From Erythrobacter sp. (GTDB taxonomy: Bacteria; Pseudomonadota; Alphaproteobacteria; Sphingomonadales; Sphingomonadaceae), in NCBI GenBank assembly GCA_029937545.1, contig JAPYPR010000003.1:1-64000 (forward strand): 64,000 nt of DNA, read 5' to 3'. Shown here piece after piece: positions 8,358 to 17,229 of this stretch. Below the pieces are notes generated by a model. That model was not told the origin of the DNA, did no database searches, and saw only the letters and a list, made by a program, of their open reading frames with translations. Every line of letters starts with the position of its first letter. The first letter of the stretch is position 1. A program made the position numbers and the translations under genes.

Positions 8358-8812
8358 AGTCACAAACTTCCCCCAAGCGCGGAAGCGCATTGGCCTCCGC
8401 GATCCAACAGTTCCCGTCGCGTAAAAGGGAGCGGACAAAGCTTCGCCCCACCCCGGAATCGGTGTCTTCCGGAGGTTCCCCTCTTGCAGTTCGAATGTGA
8501 GGCGCAGGCTGTCCCGTCCCGTGCCGGTGAAGATGTTTTAGGCAGGCGGGCGAATGAGTCGCAAGGGGGATAACTGCAATAAATCGGAAATAATCTTGTT
8601 GACTCGCCCCTAGCCCGCAGGCGGCCGTTCAACCCCCTGATTTACCTCCGTTTGGCCTCATCGCCGCAGGCGAATCGCGGGAATCTCTAGCCTTGCATGA
8701 CGGTTCGATTGCGGTGCTGCGATACAACGTGACTGGAATGCAACAAGGGGTCCGCGCGCGATGCGGCGGACCCCTCTCGAATTTCTACTAAGCAGGCCCG
8801 GAGGCCGGCGAA
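8358..8812 (-). other. Intergenic region between rpsT and dnaA (dnaA leader)
   Basis: This stretch of 455 bases has no convincing gene on either strand. It holds the hairpin after rpsT at 8746-8775. An A/T-richer patch at about 8571-8610 is a natural place for the dnaA promoter. A TTATCC core on the minus strand (8568-8573) resembles half of a DnaA box, but it is a single partial match and does not support calling an origin. Confidence 0.5.
8746..8775 (-). terminator. Hairpin terminator after rpsT
   Basis: A perfect 10-bp stem (8746-8755 with 8766-8775, AGGGGTCCGC) with a 10-base loop lies 37 bases past the rpsT stop. On the minus strand it is followed by TTGTTG, a weak U-tract. It would end the rpsT transcript before dnaA. 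Confidence 0.65.
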
Positions 8813-9073
8813 TCAGAGCGCGGCGACGCGCTTGCTGAGGCGGCTCATTTTACGAGCGGCAGTATTCTTGTGCATCACGCCGCGGGCCACGCCGCGCGCG
8901 AGCTCTGGCTGCATTGTTTTGAGCGCGTCCTGCGCAGCCGACTTGTCGCCGCCTTCGATCGCAACTTCGACCTTCTTCACATAGTTGCGAATGCGGCTCA
9001 TGCGGGCGCCGTTGATTTCGGCACGGCGTTCGTTGCGGCGGATGCGCTTCTTGGCTTGTGGCGTATTGGCCAT
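8813..9073 (-). CDS. rpsT: 30S ribosomal protein S20
   Basis: An 86-residue basic protein with the S20 beginning [21 protein letters not shown] and the conserved region [16 protein letters not shown]. It binds 16S rRNA early in small-subunit assembly. Its length matches the family. It is a single gene with a candidate promoter at 9169-9197 and a hairpin downstream. Confidence 0.97.
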   Translation of the reverse strand: MANTPQAKKRIRRNERRAEINGARMSRIRNYVKKVEVAIEGGDKSAAQDALKTMQPELARGVARGVMHKNTAARKMSRLSKRVAAL

Positions 9074-9168
9074 ATCTGTCCTCGTCAGGCCGCGCCGAAT
9101 CTCTGCGCGGCGGAAAATTTCGGCTGGGCGTTTCGAAAAGGCAGCCCATGGGCCGCCGGAAAGCGGCG

Positions 9169-9197
9169 CACTTAGCGCCGCTCCCCCGAATCGTCAA
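9169..9197 (-). promoter_or_regulatory. Candidate rpsT promoter
   Basis: Read on the minus strand, a TTGACG (-35 type, 9197-9192) is followed after exactly 17 bases by TAAGTG (9174-9169), a weak -10. It lies about 100 bases upstream of the rpsT start. The -35 is one half of a 20-base palindrome. Assigned by pattern only. Confidence 0.5.
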
Positions 9198-9211
9198 GCA
9201 ATTGCTTGACG
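9192..9211. promoter_or_regulatory. Perfect 20-base palindrome in the rpsT/msrB divergent region
   Basis: The bases CGTCAAGCAATTGCTTGACG are a perfect palindrome centred on CAATTG. Each half carries an outward-pointing TTGACG. It could be a dimer operator, or back-to-back -35 elements serving rpsT (left) and msrB (right). No good -10 is seen on the msrB side. Confidence 0.55.
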
Positions 9212-9291
9212 CATGTCAGGCTGCGGCGGAACGCTGGTTTGTCCCGTCTGTTTGCCTAGATAAGAGCGATTGAAGAGAAGGAAAGACTCGA

Positions 9292-9702
9292 GTGACAGAA
9301 AAAACGATCCGCAGCGATGCCGAATGGCGCGAGAAGCTGACGCCAGAACAGTATCACGTGTTGCGCGAAGCCGGCACCGAACGCGCCTTCACCGGCAAGT
9401 ACGACAAGCATTACGACGAGGGCGAGTATTACTGCGCCGCCTGCGGACAGAAGCTGTTCGAGAGCGAGGACAAATACAACAGCGGCTGCGGCTGGCCGGC
9501 CTTCGTTGCGCCGACGGAAGGCGACGCGGTGGACGAGCATCGCGATACCAGTCACGGCATGATCCGCACCGAGGTCACCTGTTCCAATTGCGATGGCCAT
9601 CTCGGCCATGTCTTCCCCGACGGGCCGCGCGATCGCGGCGGCATGCGGTATTGTATCAACAGCGCCGCGCTGACGTTCGAACCGGAAGGCGAAAATCGAT
9701 AG
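9292..9702 (+). CDS. msrB: Peptide-methionine (R)-S-oxide reductase
   Basis: A 136-residue enzyme that reduces the R form of methionine sulfoxide in proteins, using thioredoxin. The zinc pairs YYCAACG and TCSNCDG, the GCGWPAF segment, [11 protein letters not shown] and the catalytic cysteine in RYCINSAAL are all present. It starts with GTG after AAGGAAAG. There is no signal peptide, so it is cytoplasmic. The partner msrA is far away, at 50.5 kb. Confidence 0.96.
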   Translation: MTEKTIRSDAEWREKLTPEQYHVLREAGTERAFTGKYDKHYDEGEYYCAACGQKLFESEDKYNSGCGWPAFVAPTEGDAVDEHRDTSHGMIRTEVTCSNCDGHLGHVFPDGPRDRGGMRYCINSAALTFEPEGENR

Positions 9703-9845
9703 GTGACGGTCTCTCCCTCGCCCAAGCGTGCTGGCGCGTACAACGAAGAGTCGCAGAGATAGGAAGATATAGGTGAGTATCGTTCGCCCACCCGTCATTC
9801 GCGATGCTGCTCGAGCAGATCAACGGGCCTATTGCTGAGGTTTTG

Positions 9846-10559
9846 TCAGACCGCCAAAGCGGCTTCTTCTACCTGATTCGGGGCGTCTTCCGTCTGCACC
9901 TGCTGCGTATTTATACCGTTGCGCACCGCCCAGATTGCAGCCTGGGTGCGGTTTTGCACATCCAGCTTCCGCAATATTGCTTTCACATGCACCTTCACCG
10001 TCGCCTCGCTTATTTCAAGATTACGCGCGATGACCTTATTCGGGGCTCCGACGACCAGAAAGCCTAATGTTTCAAGCTCGCGATCAGACAACTGGTCCAG
10101 CTTGTCACTGTGAGAAACATTAGCGCCGGTTTCGTCAATCCAGTGTTGTGGAAATCGATTGGCGAGTTCGCTTGGCATGACTTTCTCACCAAGATGCACT
10201 AGCTTCAGCGATTCTATGAGCGGATCACAATCGATCGATTTGACGATATAGCCATAAATACCAGACCGGAATGCCTCGACCATTGATTCGAAACAGTATT
10301 TTTTGGTCAGAACGACAACACGCGTGTCACTGCAGTATTTCCGGATCTGGTCGACTTCCGTCTCGACACAGCACTCGTCATTATCATCCAGCAGCACGAG
10401 GCGGGGGGAAACGCCATCGTTCTCTTCGGACAAACACGAGCTTGTGCCGCTCGATGTTACGACCTCAAACGTTTCACCGTGAAGAATGCGGCGCATACCC
10501 TCTCTGGCGAGAGTATTTCGGCTGATGATCGCCAAAGGTATAGCTTGGTCAGAATACAT
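9846..10559 (-). CDS. NarL/LuxR-type response regulator with degenerate receiver
   Basis: A 237-residue protein. Residues 8-125 look like a receiver domain and residues 155-215 form a LuxR-type helix-turn-helix (LSDRELETLGFLVVGAPNKVIARNLEISEATVKVHV). The phospho-acceptor region LLDDND (D58/D59) and the late lysine (K107) are present. The acidic pair expected near residue 13 is replaced by Ser-Arg (IISRNTLAREG), so metal-dependent phosphorylation may be weak or absent. No histidine kinase is nearby. It sits at the left edge of the polysaccharide locus and is less GC-rich than the housekeeping genes, so it probably regulates that locus. Confidence 0.85.
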   Translation of the reverse strand: MYSDQAIPLAIISRNTLAREGMRRILHGETFEVVTSSGTSSCLSEENDGVSPRLVLLDDNDECCVETEVDQIRKYCSDTRVVVLTKKYCFESMVEAFRSGIYGYIVKSIDCDPLIESLKLVHLGEKVMPSELANRFPQHWIDETGANVSHSDKLDQLSDRELETLGFLVVGAPNKVIARNLEISEATVKVHVKAILRKLDVQNRTQAAIWAVRNGINTQQVQTEDAPNQVEEAALAV

Positions 10560-10702
10560 AATTCGCCCTCCGTCTCGACCCGAAGGAACATCAATCTGAA
10601 TTCATTAATTCGCTAGATATATCTCCGGAAGGGATGAGTCGAGTCTAAAGCGAAGATTAACCATTCCGTTGTGCCAGAGTGGGGCAGATTTGCCCGCGCG
10701 AA

Positions 10703-11395
10703 CTATATGATTGTTCTTAGAAGCATGTACGCTTCGGCAGCCGGTCGAAAAACGGTCGACCCACGTAATTGGGCTAGCGCCCTGATTGTGTCCAGCGAAC
10801 GCTCGTCTGGGAATAGCTTCAACTGGCTTGCGAACTTCGAGAAGGCCCCCAACTTGCGTTCGAGAGAATCGCTTATGTCAACAAAGACGTTCGGCTGGAA
10901 TCCAGGCGTGATTGGCGGCGCTGCCCAGTTCGTCTCTGACAAAGTCTCGTAAGCAAGGACTATTCGTGGCGTTGCCGCAGAGCGCGGTCGGCATGCAACC
11001 AGGGTGGCGTTGAAGACGAGCTGATGATCGACGTGCAAGTCCCCGAAGAAGGGCGTGAAAACCGTGGTGGGTTCAACTCTGTCGATGACTTCCGCCACCG
11101 AGTCGTTGATCTGTGCGGCACCAATCGTGTCGAGCGCCGCTGCAGGCAGATCGAGGTAATGCTTTGTGGTTCCACCCAAAACCTCATGCGCGGCATCCAG
11201 TTCATTGCGGATCTGTGTCACTAAGCTGGTTGGGAATTGCGGCGGTTTGCCGGTCGTCACGATTGCCACATGCACGTCGTGGCCATGGTCGCGCAAGCGG
11301 GCAATGGTTCCACCACAACCCAGCACCTCGTCATCGGGATGCGGCGCGATAACGAGTATGCGCCCGAAGTGGTCCAGATGGGGAATTTCCATCAT
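10703..11395 (-). CDS. PIG-L family deacetylase
   Basis: A 230-residue enzyme of the GlcNAc-PI/MshB/BshB de-N-acetylase family, zinc-dependent and cytoplasmic. The AHPDDEVLGCGG motif at residues 18-29 holds the metal-binding His-Asp-Asp, and the second zinc histidine pattern DLHVDHQLVF is seen near residue 145. The start overlaps the stop of the upstream formyltransferase gene (ATGA), so they are co-expressed. In this context it probably removes an acetyl group from an amino sugar of the polysaccharide or its precursor. The substrate is not known. Confidence 0.88.
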   Translation of the reverse strand: MMEIPHLDHFGRILVIAPHPDDEVLGCGGTIARLRDHGHDVHVAIVTTGKPPQFPTSLVTQIRNELDAAHEVLGGTTKHYLDLPAAALDTIGAAQINDSVAEVIDRVEPTTVFTPFFGDLHVDHQLVFNATLVACRPRSAATPRIVLAYETLSETNWAAPPITPGFQPNVFVDISDSLERKLGAFSKFASQLKLFPDERSLDTIRALAQLRGSTVFRPAAEAYMLLRTII

Positions 11396-12309
11396 GTGAC
11401 ACGGCTCAGCATCGCGTGCATTCGCGGGCGTTTGTTGTCTGCCATGCTCCACTCATCGATCCTGATCGTCCCCAATCCGGTCTGGACCACAAATGCTTCG
11501 TCATCGACCTCTACAATCTGACCCGGGGAAGCATTGTGCCTGCTCGATCGTGCAAGAGAACTCGACCACACGGTCAGCCGGCTTTGGTCACAATGGGTGA
11601 AAGCGCCGGCATAGGGGCGGCCGACCGCTCGGATCAGACGGTCGATTTCCTCGGCAGGACGCCCCCAGTCGATCTCTCCATCTGCGGGACGACGGCGCGC
11701 GCAATAAGTCGCACAGCTTTCGTCTTGATAAATCTCACGCGCGCTGCCGTCGGCTAATGTCGCGACGGCCTGCCTGACAATCTTGTCAAGCGCCACCATG
11801 TGCTTGTCGTACAAGCTCGCTGCAGTTTCGCGCGGGGACACGTGAAAGAATTCCTGCACGAGCAGCGATCCTGTGTCGACCCCTGCGTCCATCCAAAAAA
11901 GGCTCGAGCCGGTAATTTTCTCATCGGCCAGGATCGTCCATGGGATCACCGCTCGCCCGCGCATGCGCGGCAGTGGCGAGGGATGATAGCCAAAGGTCCT
12001 GTTAGGTGCGATCGCCAAAAAATCGGAGCCGCAAATTTGGGACCAGCCAATGACGAAGATAATATCGGGCTCCGCGTCCGCGATTGCTTTCAGCGTTTCT
12101 GAGTCATTCGTCTTGCGGATGGCAAGCAAGTCAGCTCCAGTAGCGCGAGCTTCCGGCGCCAGGTCCACGAAATCCGAATGACGACCGGCCAAGGTGGGGT
12201 GTAAAGTGACCACCATTGCCACGTCACAAGCGCTCTCGCGCAGGGCCTTCAAAGCCACGCGTGTGCTTTCGACCGCGCCAACCAGAACGATGCGCATCGG
12301 TTCAGTCAT
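11392..12309 (-). CDS. Formyltransferase family protein, probable sugar N-formyltransferase
   Basis: A 305-residue protein of the fold shared by methionyl-tRNA formyltransferase and sugar N-formyltransferases, which transfer a formyl group from N10-formyl-tetrahydrofolate. The formyl-donor loop YHPSPLPRMRGRA carries the catalytic histidine (H109), and DAGVDTG carries the aspartate (D145). The usual asparagine two residues before the histidine is glycine (G107) here. A C-terminal domain of about 100 residues resembles the Fmt C-terminal barrel. Its place between a glycosyltransferase and a deacetylase in an EPS locus argues for sugar modification, not tRNA. It overlaps the glycosyltransferase stop by 8 bases. 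Confidence 0.82.
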   Translation of the reverse strand: MTEPMRIVLVGAVESTRVALKALRESACDVAMVVTLHPTLAGRHSDFVDLAPEARATGADLLAIRKTNDSETLKAIADAEPDIIFVIGWSQICGSDFLAIAPNRTFGYHPSPLPRMRGRAVIPWTILADEKITGSSLFWMDAGVDTGSLLVQEFFHVSPRETAASLYDKHMVALDKIVRQAVATLADGSAREIYQDESCATYCARRRPADGEIDWGRPAEEIDRLIRAVGRPYAGAFTHCDQSRLTVWSSSLARSSRHNASPGQIVEVDDEAFVVQTGLGTIRIDEWSMADNKRPRMHAMLSRVT

Positions 12310-13507
12310 ATCCCTTCGCCATCGAGGAGGTCTGTGTGGATTCCGGCTTTGCTCTTACACCGTCGTGATCCGGCACCGGGCAGATCCTGTCGAGGTCCAT
12401 TTCACGTAAGAGAAGCGCATTGACCTTATGCACGTCGTAAACATTTTCGGCCAGCTCGCGGGACTTAGCCGCCATGTCGTGTATCAGCCGACGGTCCCCG
12501 GCGAGCCGGAGCATCGCGTCAGCAAGCGCATCCGCGTCGCGTGCTTGAACGAGCAAGCCGTTCTCCCCATCATAGACGGCATCGCGGCAACCCGCCCTAT
12601 CGGTGGTAATGACGGGCCGTCCCACCGCCAGTGCTTCCAAGATCGTCCGTGGCAGGCCCTCGCGGTAATAGGACGGCAAAACAAACACGTGCGCGTTCGT
12701 CAGATAGCGAGGGATTTCGTTGGTCTCGGGAATCCGTTCGACGGGATAATCGCGTGTGAGGCGCACTATGTCGCTGTCGTCGAGCCCAGTCGGATTGCTT
12801 GGCTCGGGCCGGCCGATCAGGCTGAAACGGGCTTCTGGGTGTAATGCCCGAACCTGCCGCGCAGCTTCGGCATATTCCCACACTCCCTTGTCGCGCATCA
12901 GCCGCCCAATCATCAAGAAATGAATCGGCCCTTCGGGAAGGGGGGCTTGCGCGAAACGTTCAATATCGACACCCGATCCAGGCACTTGCACGACGGGGCT
13001 AGAGTTGGAGATCATCTCCGCAGCCAGCATGTCGGGGCGATCATCCGAGTTGAAGACAAAAATGCGCTTCGCGCCTCGCAGGCCTTCGCGATAAAGTCGG
13101 CAGAATGCTGCCTTGAGAATACGGCGGCTTCTCGCAGCGTCGCTGAACAGATAGCCCAAGCCCGACATCAGTGCGTAGAACCGGTCGATGCCACACAGCC
13201 GGGCAGCAATCCCGCCGTAGATGATGGGCTTTTGAGTGTATGCGATGACGGCCCCGGGCCGATGCCGACGTAAGAGCCTGATGTATGCCGCGAGCGTGCC
13301 CAAGTCCGATAGCAAGTTCGTCCCTGCGCGCGCCATCGGGACTTTGGTGAAGCCAATGCCCCATTCGGATAGCTGCGCTTCCACAGCAGCATCGTGGTCT
13401 GGTGCGACGGCGATGACCTCGTGCCCTGCTTGTCGCAGGTCCTGCAGCAGTTTGCCGCGAAAGTTGATCAACGAGAAGGCGAGGCTGGAGAAGACCGCTA
13501 TCTTCAT
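12302..13507 (-). CDS. Glycosyltransferase family 4 protein
   Basis: About 401 residues, a two-domain GT-B enzyme. The start MKIAVFSSLAFSLINFRGKLL is chosen over an open frame seven codons longer. The N-terminal acceptor domain contains APDHD. The C-terminal donor domain has GRLMRDKGVWEYAEA and the nucleotide-sugar binding block LPSYYREGLPRTILEALAVGRPVITTD with the conserved glutamate. It first resembles the WecB/CapM-like enzymes that add GlcNAc- or GalNAc-type sugars, but donor and acceptor are not determinable. It heads the minus-strand operon GT4 - formyltransferase - PIG-L. Confidence 0.9.
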   Translation of the reverse strand: MKIAVFSSLAFSLINFRGKLLQDLRQAGHEVIAVAPDHDAAVEAQLSEWGIGFTKVPMARAGTNLLSDLGTLAAYIRLLRRHRPGAVIAYTQKPIIYGGIAARLCGIDRFYALMSGLGYLFSDAARSRRILKAAFCRLYREGLRGAKRIFVFNSDDRPDMLAAEMISNSSPVVQVPGSGVDIERFAQAPLPEGPIHFLMIGRLMRDKGVWEYAEAARQVRALHPEARFSLIGRPEPSNPTGLDDSDIVRLTRDYPVERIPETNEIPRYLTNAHVFVLPSYYREGLPRTILEALAVGRPVITTDRAGCRDAVYDGENGLLVQARDADALADAMLRLAGDRRLIHDMAAKSRELAENVYDVHKVNALLLREMDLDRICPVPDHDGVRAKPESTQTSSMAKGYD

Positions 13508-13885
13508 CGGCCACGCCCCCTTTTCCACACATGCTTCATCGCAGTCTCCGGATGGATCATGGACGCCAGACTACGGATGCCGTGGCATGAATGGAGCGCG
13601 AATCCGGGGGATAGCCAAATGACCGGCTGTCAGTCTTTTGGATTAGCGACCCTACCTCGGTAGCGCTGGGCTTCTCAGCCGGGACAGCAAAGGACCGCGC
13701 CAAACGGCTGACTAAGTCGGTACTCTTCATAGACCAACGCGACGCTGCTCCCCTTCCGACGTATCGATTGAAGAGCAAATGCATGCCGATCACCCTCAAG
13801 GTAGGACTGAGCTCGGGTACGATGATCCGATTTTAATGGCTGATCACCGGCTCCGTCGCTTCGGCGTTTCGAGAAGGAGAAAGGC
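13508..13885. other. Divergent intergenic region between the left and right arms of the EPS locus
   Basis: These 378 bases separate the minus-strand glycosyltransferase unit from the plus-strand dehydratase unit and must carry promoters for both. No open frame has coding character. A strong ribosome-binding site (GAGAAGGAGAAAGG, 13871-13884) precedes the ATG at 13886. A small hairpin-forming GGCTTCTCAGCC occurs near 13668-13679. I could not recognise a -35/-10 pair or a known operator. Confidence 0.5.
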
Positions 13886-15985
13886 ATGGGCGATCCAAAC
13901 GGAATGCAGAGTGAGAAAGAATCACCAGCAAAACCCGTCGCTCGCCGTCGACGCCAACTGTCCGCATTCACCGTAGCAGACCATTCGGGGCGAAGCCTGC
14001 CGTTGCGCAAGACAATTCGTCTTGCTGGTGTGATGACGCTGGATTTTCTAGCAATTAGTGGCGCTCTGCTGTTTCTCGTTCCGATCCTGAACACGCCGCC
14101 AGGTCAGCCGGCCACGATCCTCCCTCTATCGACAATTGCGCTTGCCGGTGGCGCGGCCGTGGCGACGCTATACCTTTTCGGCCTTTATCGTCGCAGCTGG
14201 CGCTTCGTTTCCTTCGCTGACTGCGCGATCATGGGCGTGGCGGTTGGAATAGGCCTTTTGGCAGGCTGGTCCCTGATTGCTTTCCTCGAACCGCTCGGTT
14301 CACTCTCCGACAGATTGCCCGTACTGGCCCTGCTGCATTTCTGCCTGAGTTTTCTCGCAATGCAGATGATGCGTATGGCGCGCAGGGGTTTTCGCAAACT
14401 GCGCCGTTTCGGCTTTCCCCGCATTGCGAAAAGGACCCTCGGCGAGGGCGCGTCGCGCGTCATCTTGTGCGGCCGTGCGGAATGGGCTGCTTCGATAATC
14501 GACATGACGCGGGTTCATCCGGCATCACCTGTTGATATCTGCGGAATTCTGCTTCCCGGGTCGGACGGACCCATCTTGCAGTTACGAGGTGTCCCGGTTC
14601 TCGGTGTGCCCAGCGGCCTCGTGACAGCAACTGCCTTGCTCGAGCAGCGCGGCATGCGCCCCGATGGAGTCGTGGTCTGCGACGACGGAATCAATTTGAG
14701 CACTCGCCAGATCGCCACGATGACCCGGCAAGCGCGTGACTTGCAATTGAAGCTTACCAAGGTCGGCAATGACTGGGCCCAGTTGCTCGACAGTTCCGGC
14801 GGCGCAGATAACGATACAATTTCTACTGCCGAGCTGCTCGGGCGCGAGGAGTTGCGGTTTCGCGATGAAACTGTCGTGCGCCAACTCGCTGGCGAGACCA
14901 TTCTCGTAACTGGTGCGGGAGGGACGATCGGCGGCGAACTGGTATGGCAGTTGGCCAGTTTCAATCCGGTAAAGATCGTGCTGCTCGACCACAGCGAATA
15001 CAATCTCTACGCGATCGAGAAGCGCATCCGAGATGCCTTCCCGCAGCAGAAGCTCACCGTGGCTCTGTGCAACATCCGCAACAGTTCGGAAGTACGCCGC
15101 GTCTTCGAAAAGCACCGTCCCGGCATCGTCTATCACGCCGCTGCGCTGAAGCACGTGCCCATGGTTGAGGCCAACCCCTGCGCCGGGGCGCACACCAATA
15201 TCCTCGGCACCAAGAACGTCGCCGATGCGGTGTGCGAATACGGGTCGCGGGCGATGGTCCAAGTGAGCACCGACAAGGCGGTCAACCCGGTGGGGCTGAT
15301 GGGCGCGACGAAAAGGGTCGGCGAACTCTACGCGCAATCGCTAGATCTGTGCGGTGTTGACGATGCAGATGCCCCGCGCTTCATGACCGTGCGCTTCGGC
15401 AACGTCCTCGGTTCTTCCGGTTCGGTGGTCCCGCTGTTTCGGGAACAGCTTCTTGCCGGCGGCCCGCTCACCATCACCCATCCCGAGATCGAGCGGTTCT
15501 TCATGACCGTGTCGGAAGCAGTCCAGCTCATCCTCGAAGGATCGACCCATGCGCTTCAGGAAGACACGAGGCGCGGTCGCATCTTCGTGCTGGACATGGG
15601 TACGCCGGTGAAGATCGTCGACCTCGCGAACCGGATGATCCGCCTCTACGGCCTGGAACCCGAAATTGATATCACTATCCGCTTCACCGGCCTGCGTCCC
15701 GGCGAAAAGCTTTACGAGGAGCTGTTCGACAGCTGCGAGGCGCAGATCGATTCGGGCATTCCGGGCGTCTTCGAGGCGCATTCGAACTCGGTGCCACTGC
15801 CGCTCATCACCAGGGCGATCGAACTGCTCGCGCATGAGGTGGCCGTCGGGAACGAGGATACGGTTCGCCAGATCACGCATAATCTTATCAAGTTGCCAAA
15901 CCACGCCGAAGTCGCTGCTAATTTTGTCTTCAGCAAGAATGGCAGCCTGAGAAGCACCAATCTGCGCATGGTGGAGGAAGCCTGA
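13886..15985 (+). CDS. Membrane-bound nucleotide-sugar 4,6-dehydratase (FlaA1/WbpM/PglF type)
   Basis: A 699-residue protein. Four transmembrane helices occupy roughly residues 45-165, a CoA-binding-like domain follows, and the C-terminal 400 residues are an extended short-chain dehydrogenase with VTGAGGTIGGEL as the NAD(P) loop. YHAAALKHVPMVE and VSTDKAVNPVGLMGATKR show the family active site, where Met replaces the usual Tyr of the Y-x3-K pair. PglF/WbpM enzymes convert UDP-GlcNAc to the 4-keto-6-deoxy sugar. The aminotransferase gene follows with a TGATG overlap, which fits synthesis of a 4-amino-4,6-dideoxy sugar. Confidence 0.93.
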   Translation: MGDPNGMQSEKESPAKPVARRRRQLSAFTVADHSGRSLPLRKTIRLAGVMTLDFLAISGALLFLVPILNTPPGQPATILPLSTIALAGGAAVATLYLFGLYRRSWRFVSFADCAIMGVAVGIGLLAGWSLIAFLEPLGSLSDRLPVLALLHFCLSFLAMQMMRMARRGFRKLRRFGFPRIAKRTLGEGASRVILCGRAEWAASIIDMTRVHPASPVDICGILLPGSDGPILQLRGVPVLGVPSGLVTATALLEQRGMRPDGVVVCDDGINLSTRQIATMTRQARDLQLKLTKVGNDWAQLLDSSGGADNDTISTAELLGREELRFRDETVVRQLAGETILVTGAGGTIGGELVWQLASFNPVKIVLLDHSEYNLYAIEKRIRDAFPQQKLTVALCNIRNSSEVRRVFEKHRPGIVYHAAALKHVPMVEANPCAGAHTNILGTKNVADAVCEYGSRAMVQVSTDKAVNPVGLMGATKRVGELYAQSLDLCGVDDADAPRFMTVRFGNVLGSSGSVVPLFREQLLAGGPLTITHPEIERFFMTVSEAVQLILEGSTHALQEDTRRGRIFVLDMGTPVKIVDLANRMIRLYGLEPEIDITIRFTGLRPGEKLYEELFDSCEAQIDSGIPGVFEAHSNSVPLPLITRAIELLAHEVAVGNEDTVRQITHNLIKLPNHAEVAANFVFSKNGSLRSTNLRMVEEA

Positions 15986-17229
15986 TGGCAGCGTCACCCC
16001 CAACTGCTCCAAATTTGACCCAGCCGAAATTGCGCAGCGTTTCGGGATTCGCGCGCTCCCACTGGCCGCGCCATGAATCCGATGAACTGGAAGCTGTCGT
16101 CGCGGTGTTAGCGGAAGGTCGCACCAACTCGCTGGTGCATGGCGAGGAAACTAAAGCATTCGAACAGGAGTTCGCGGACTTCGTCGGGATGCCGTTTGCA
16201 ATCGCCGTCGCCAATGGCACCCTTGCGCTTGAACTGTCCTTGCGCGCGCTTGGGATCGAACCGGGTGACGAAGTCGTCATTCCCGCACGCAGCTTCTTCG
16301 CAACAGCCAGTGCCGTCGTCGCCATTGGGGCCAAGCCGGTCTTCGCGGACGTCGAATCCGACTCGCAAAATATAGACCCGCGGTCGGTCGCCAGGGTGAT
16401 AGGTCCCGAAACCCGCGCGGTCGTGTGCGTGCATTTAGCAGGCCAGCCGTGCGACATGGATGGATTGACCGCTGTCTGCGACGAGCACGACCTTCTCTTG
16501 GTGGAGGATTGTGCGCAAGCTCACGGCGCGTGCTGGAATAGTCGCGCGGTCGGCTCGTTCGGTGACGCGGGGTGCTTTTCTTTCTGCACTGACAAGATCA
16601 TGTCAACCGGGGGCGAGGGCGGTATGGTGGTGCTTCGCGACGAAGCTGTCTGGCGCCGCGCCTGGGCCTACAAGGATCACGGCAAGGATCCGATCGGACT
16701 GGCCCAGGCAAGCCCGGCGCCGGCGGGTGAATTTCGCTTTTGTCACTCTTCCTTCGGCAGCAATTTTCGCATGACGGAAATGCAGGCGGCAATCGGGCGG
16801 GCACAATTGCGCAAGCTGCCCGTCTGGCTCGAGCAGCGCCGTCGTAATGCGCAGGCCCTGATTGAAGCGGCCTCCCGGCATCCGGCTATCACGCGCATGC
16901 ACCTGCCCGCTAAGGCCGAACACGCCTATTACAAATGCTATCTGCGGCTTGAGCCTGATGCTTTTCCTCAATCGATGAATCGGCCCGCGATTCTCGCCAT
17001 TCTACATGCCGACGGCATCACCTGCGGTAGCGGTTCCTGCCCTGACATGAGCCGCGAGGGCGCCTTTGCCGACGTAGCCGTGCGAAAGGATGGCGAGTTG
17101 CCGATGGCGCGCGATCTTGGCCAGCGCACGATCATGTTCCCCGTTGATCACACGCTAGACGAAGAAGGATCGCGTGCCATCGGCACCCGCCTAGTCGAGG
17201 TCATCGAGCGGTTGGAGAGCGCAGGATGA
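15985..17229 (+). CDS. DegT/DnrJ/EryC1/StrS aminotransferase
   Basis: A 414-residue PLP enzyme. The region VEDCAQAHGACWNSRAVGSFGDAGCFSF followed by TDKIMSTGGEGGMV contains the PLP aspartate and the Schiff-base lysine. PARSFFATASAV near residue 97 is the family substrate loop. Such enzymes transfer an amino group to 4-keto (or 3-keto) sugar nucleotides. Directly behind a WbpM/PglF-type dehydratase the likely product is a 4-amino-4,6-dideoxy sugar; perosamine-type synthesis cannot be excluded. It overlaps the next gene by four bases (ATGA). Confidence 0.92.
   Translation: MAASPPTAPNLTQPKLRSVSGFARSHWPRHESDELEAVVAVLAEGRTNSLVHGEETKAFEQEFADFVGMPFAIAVANGTLALELSLRALGIEPGDEVVIPARSFFATASAVVAIGAKPVFADVESDSQNIDPRSVARVIGPETRAVVCVHLAGQPCDMDGLTAVCDEHDLLLVEDCAQAHGACWNSRAVGSFGDAGCFSFCTDKIMSTGGEGGMVVLRDEAVWRRAWAYKDHGKDPIGLAQASPAPAGEFRFCHSSFGSNFRMTEMQAAIGRAQLRKLPVWLEQRRRNAQALIEAASRHPAITRMHLPAKAEHAYYKCYLRLEPDAFPQSMNRPAILAILHADGITCGSGSCPDMSREGAFADVAVRKDGELPMARDLGQRTIMFPVDHTLDEEGSRAIGTRLVEVIERLESAG

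Noticed and set aside
6882-8573. A 563-codon open frame on the plus strand
   Set aside because: It is antisense to dnaA, whose motifs are complete. The product is low-complexity and motif-free.
8358-8812. Possible replication origin next to dnaA
   Set aside because: Only one partial DnaA-box core (TTATCC) was seen. A box cluster and a clear unwinding element are missing, and many alphaproteobacteria have the origin away from dnaA.
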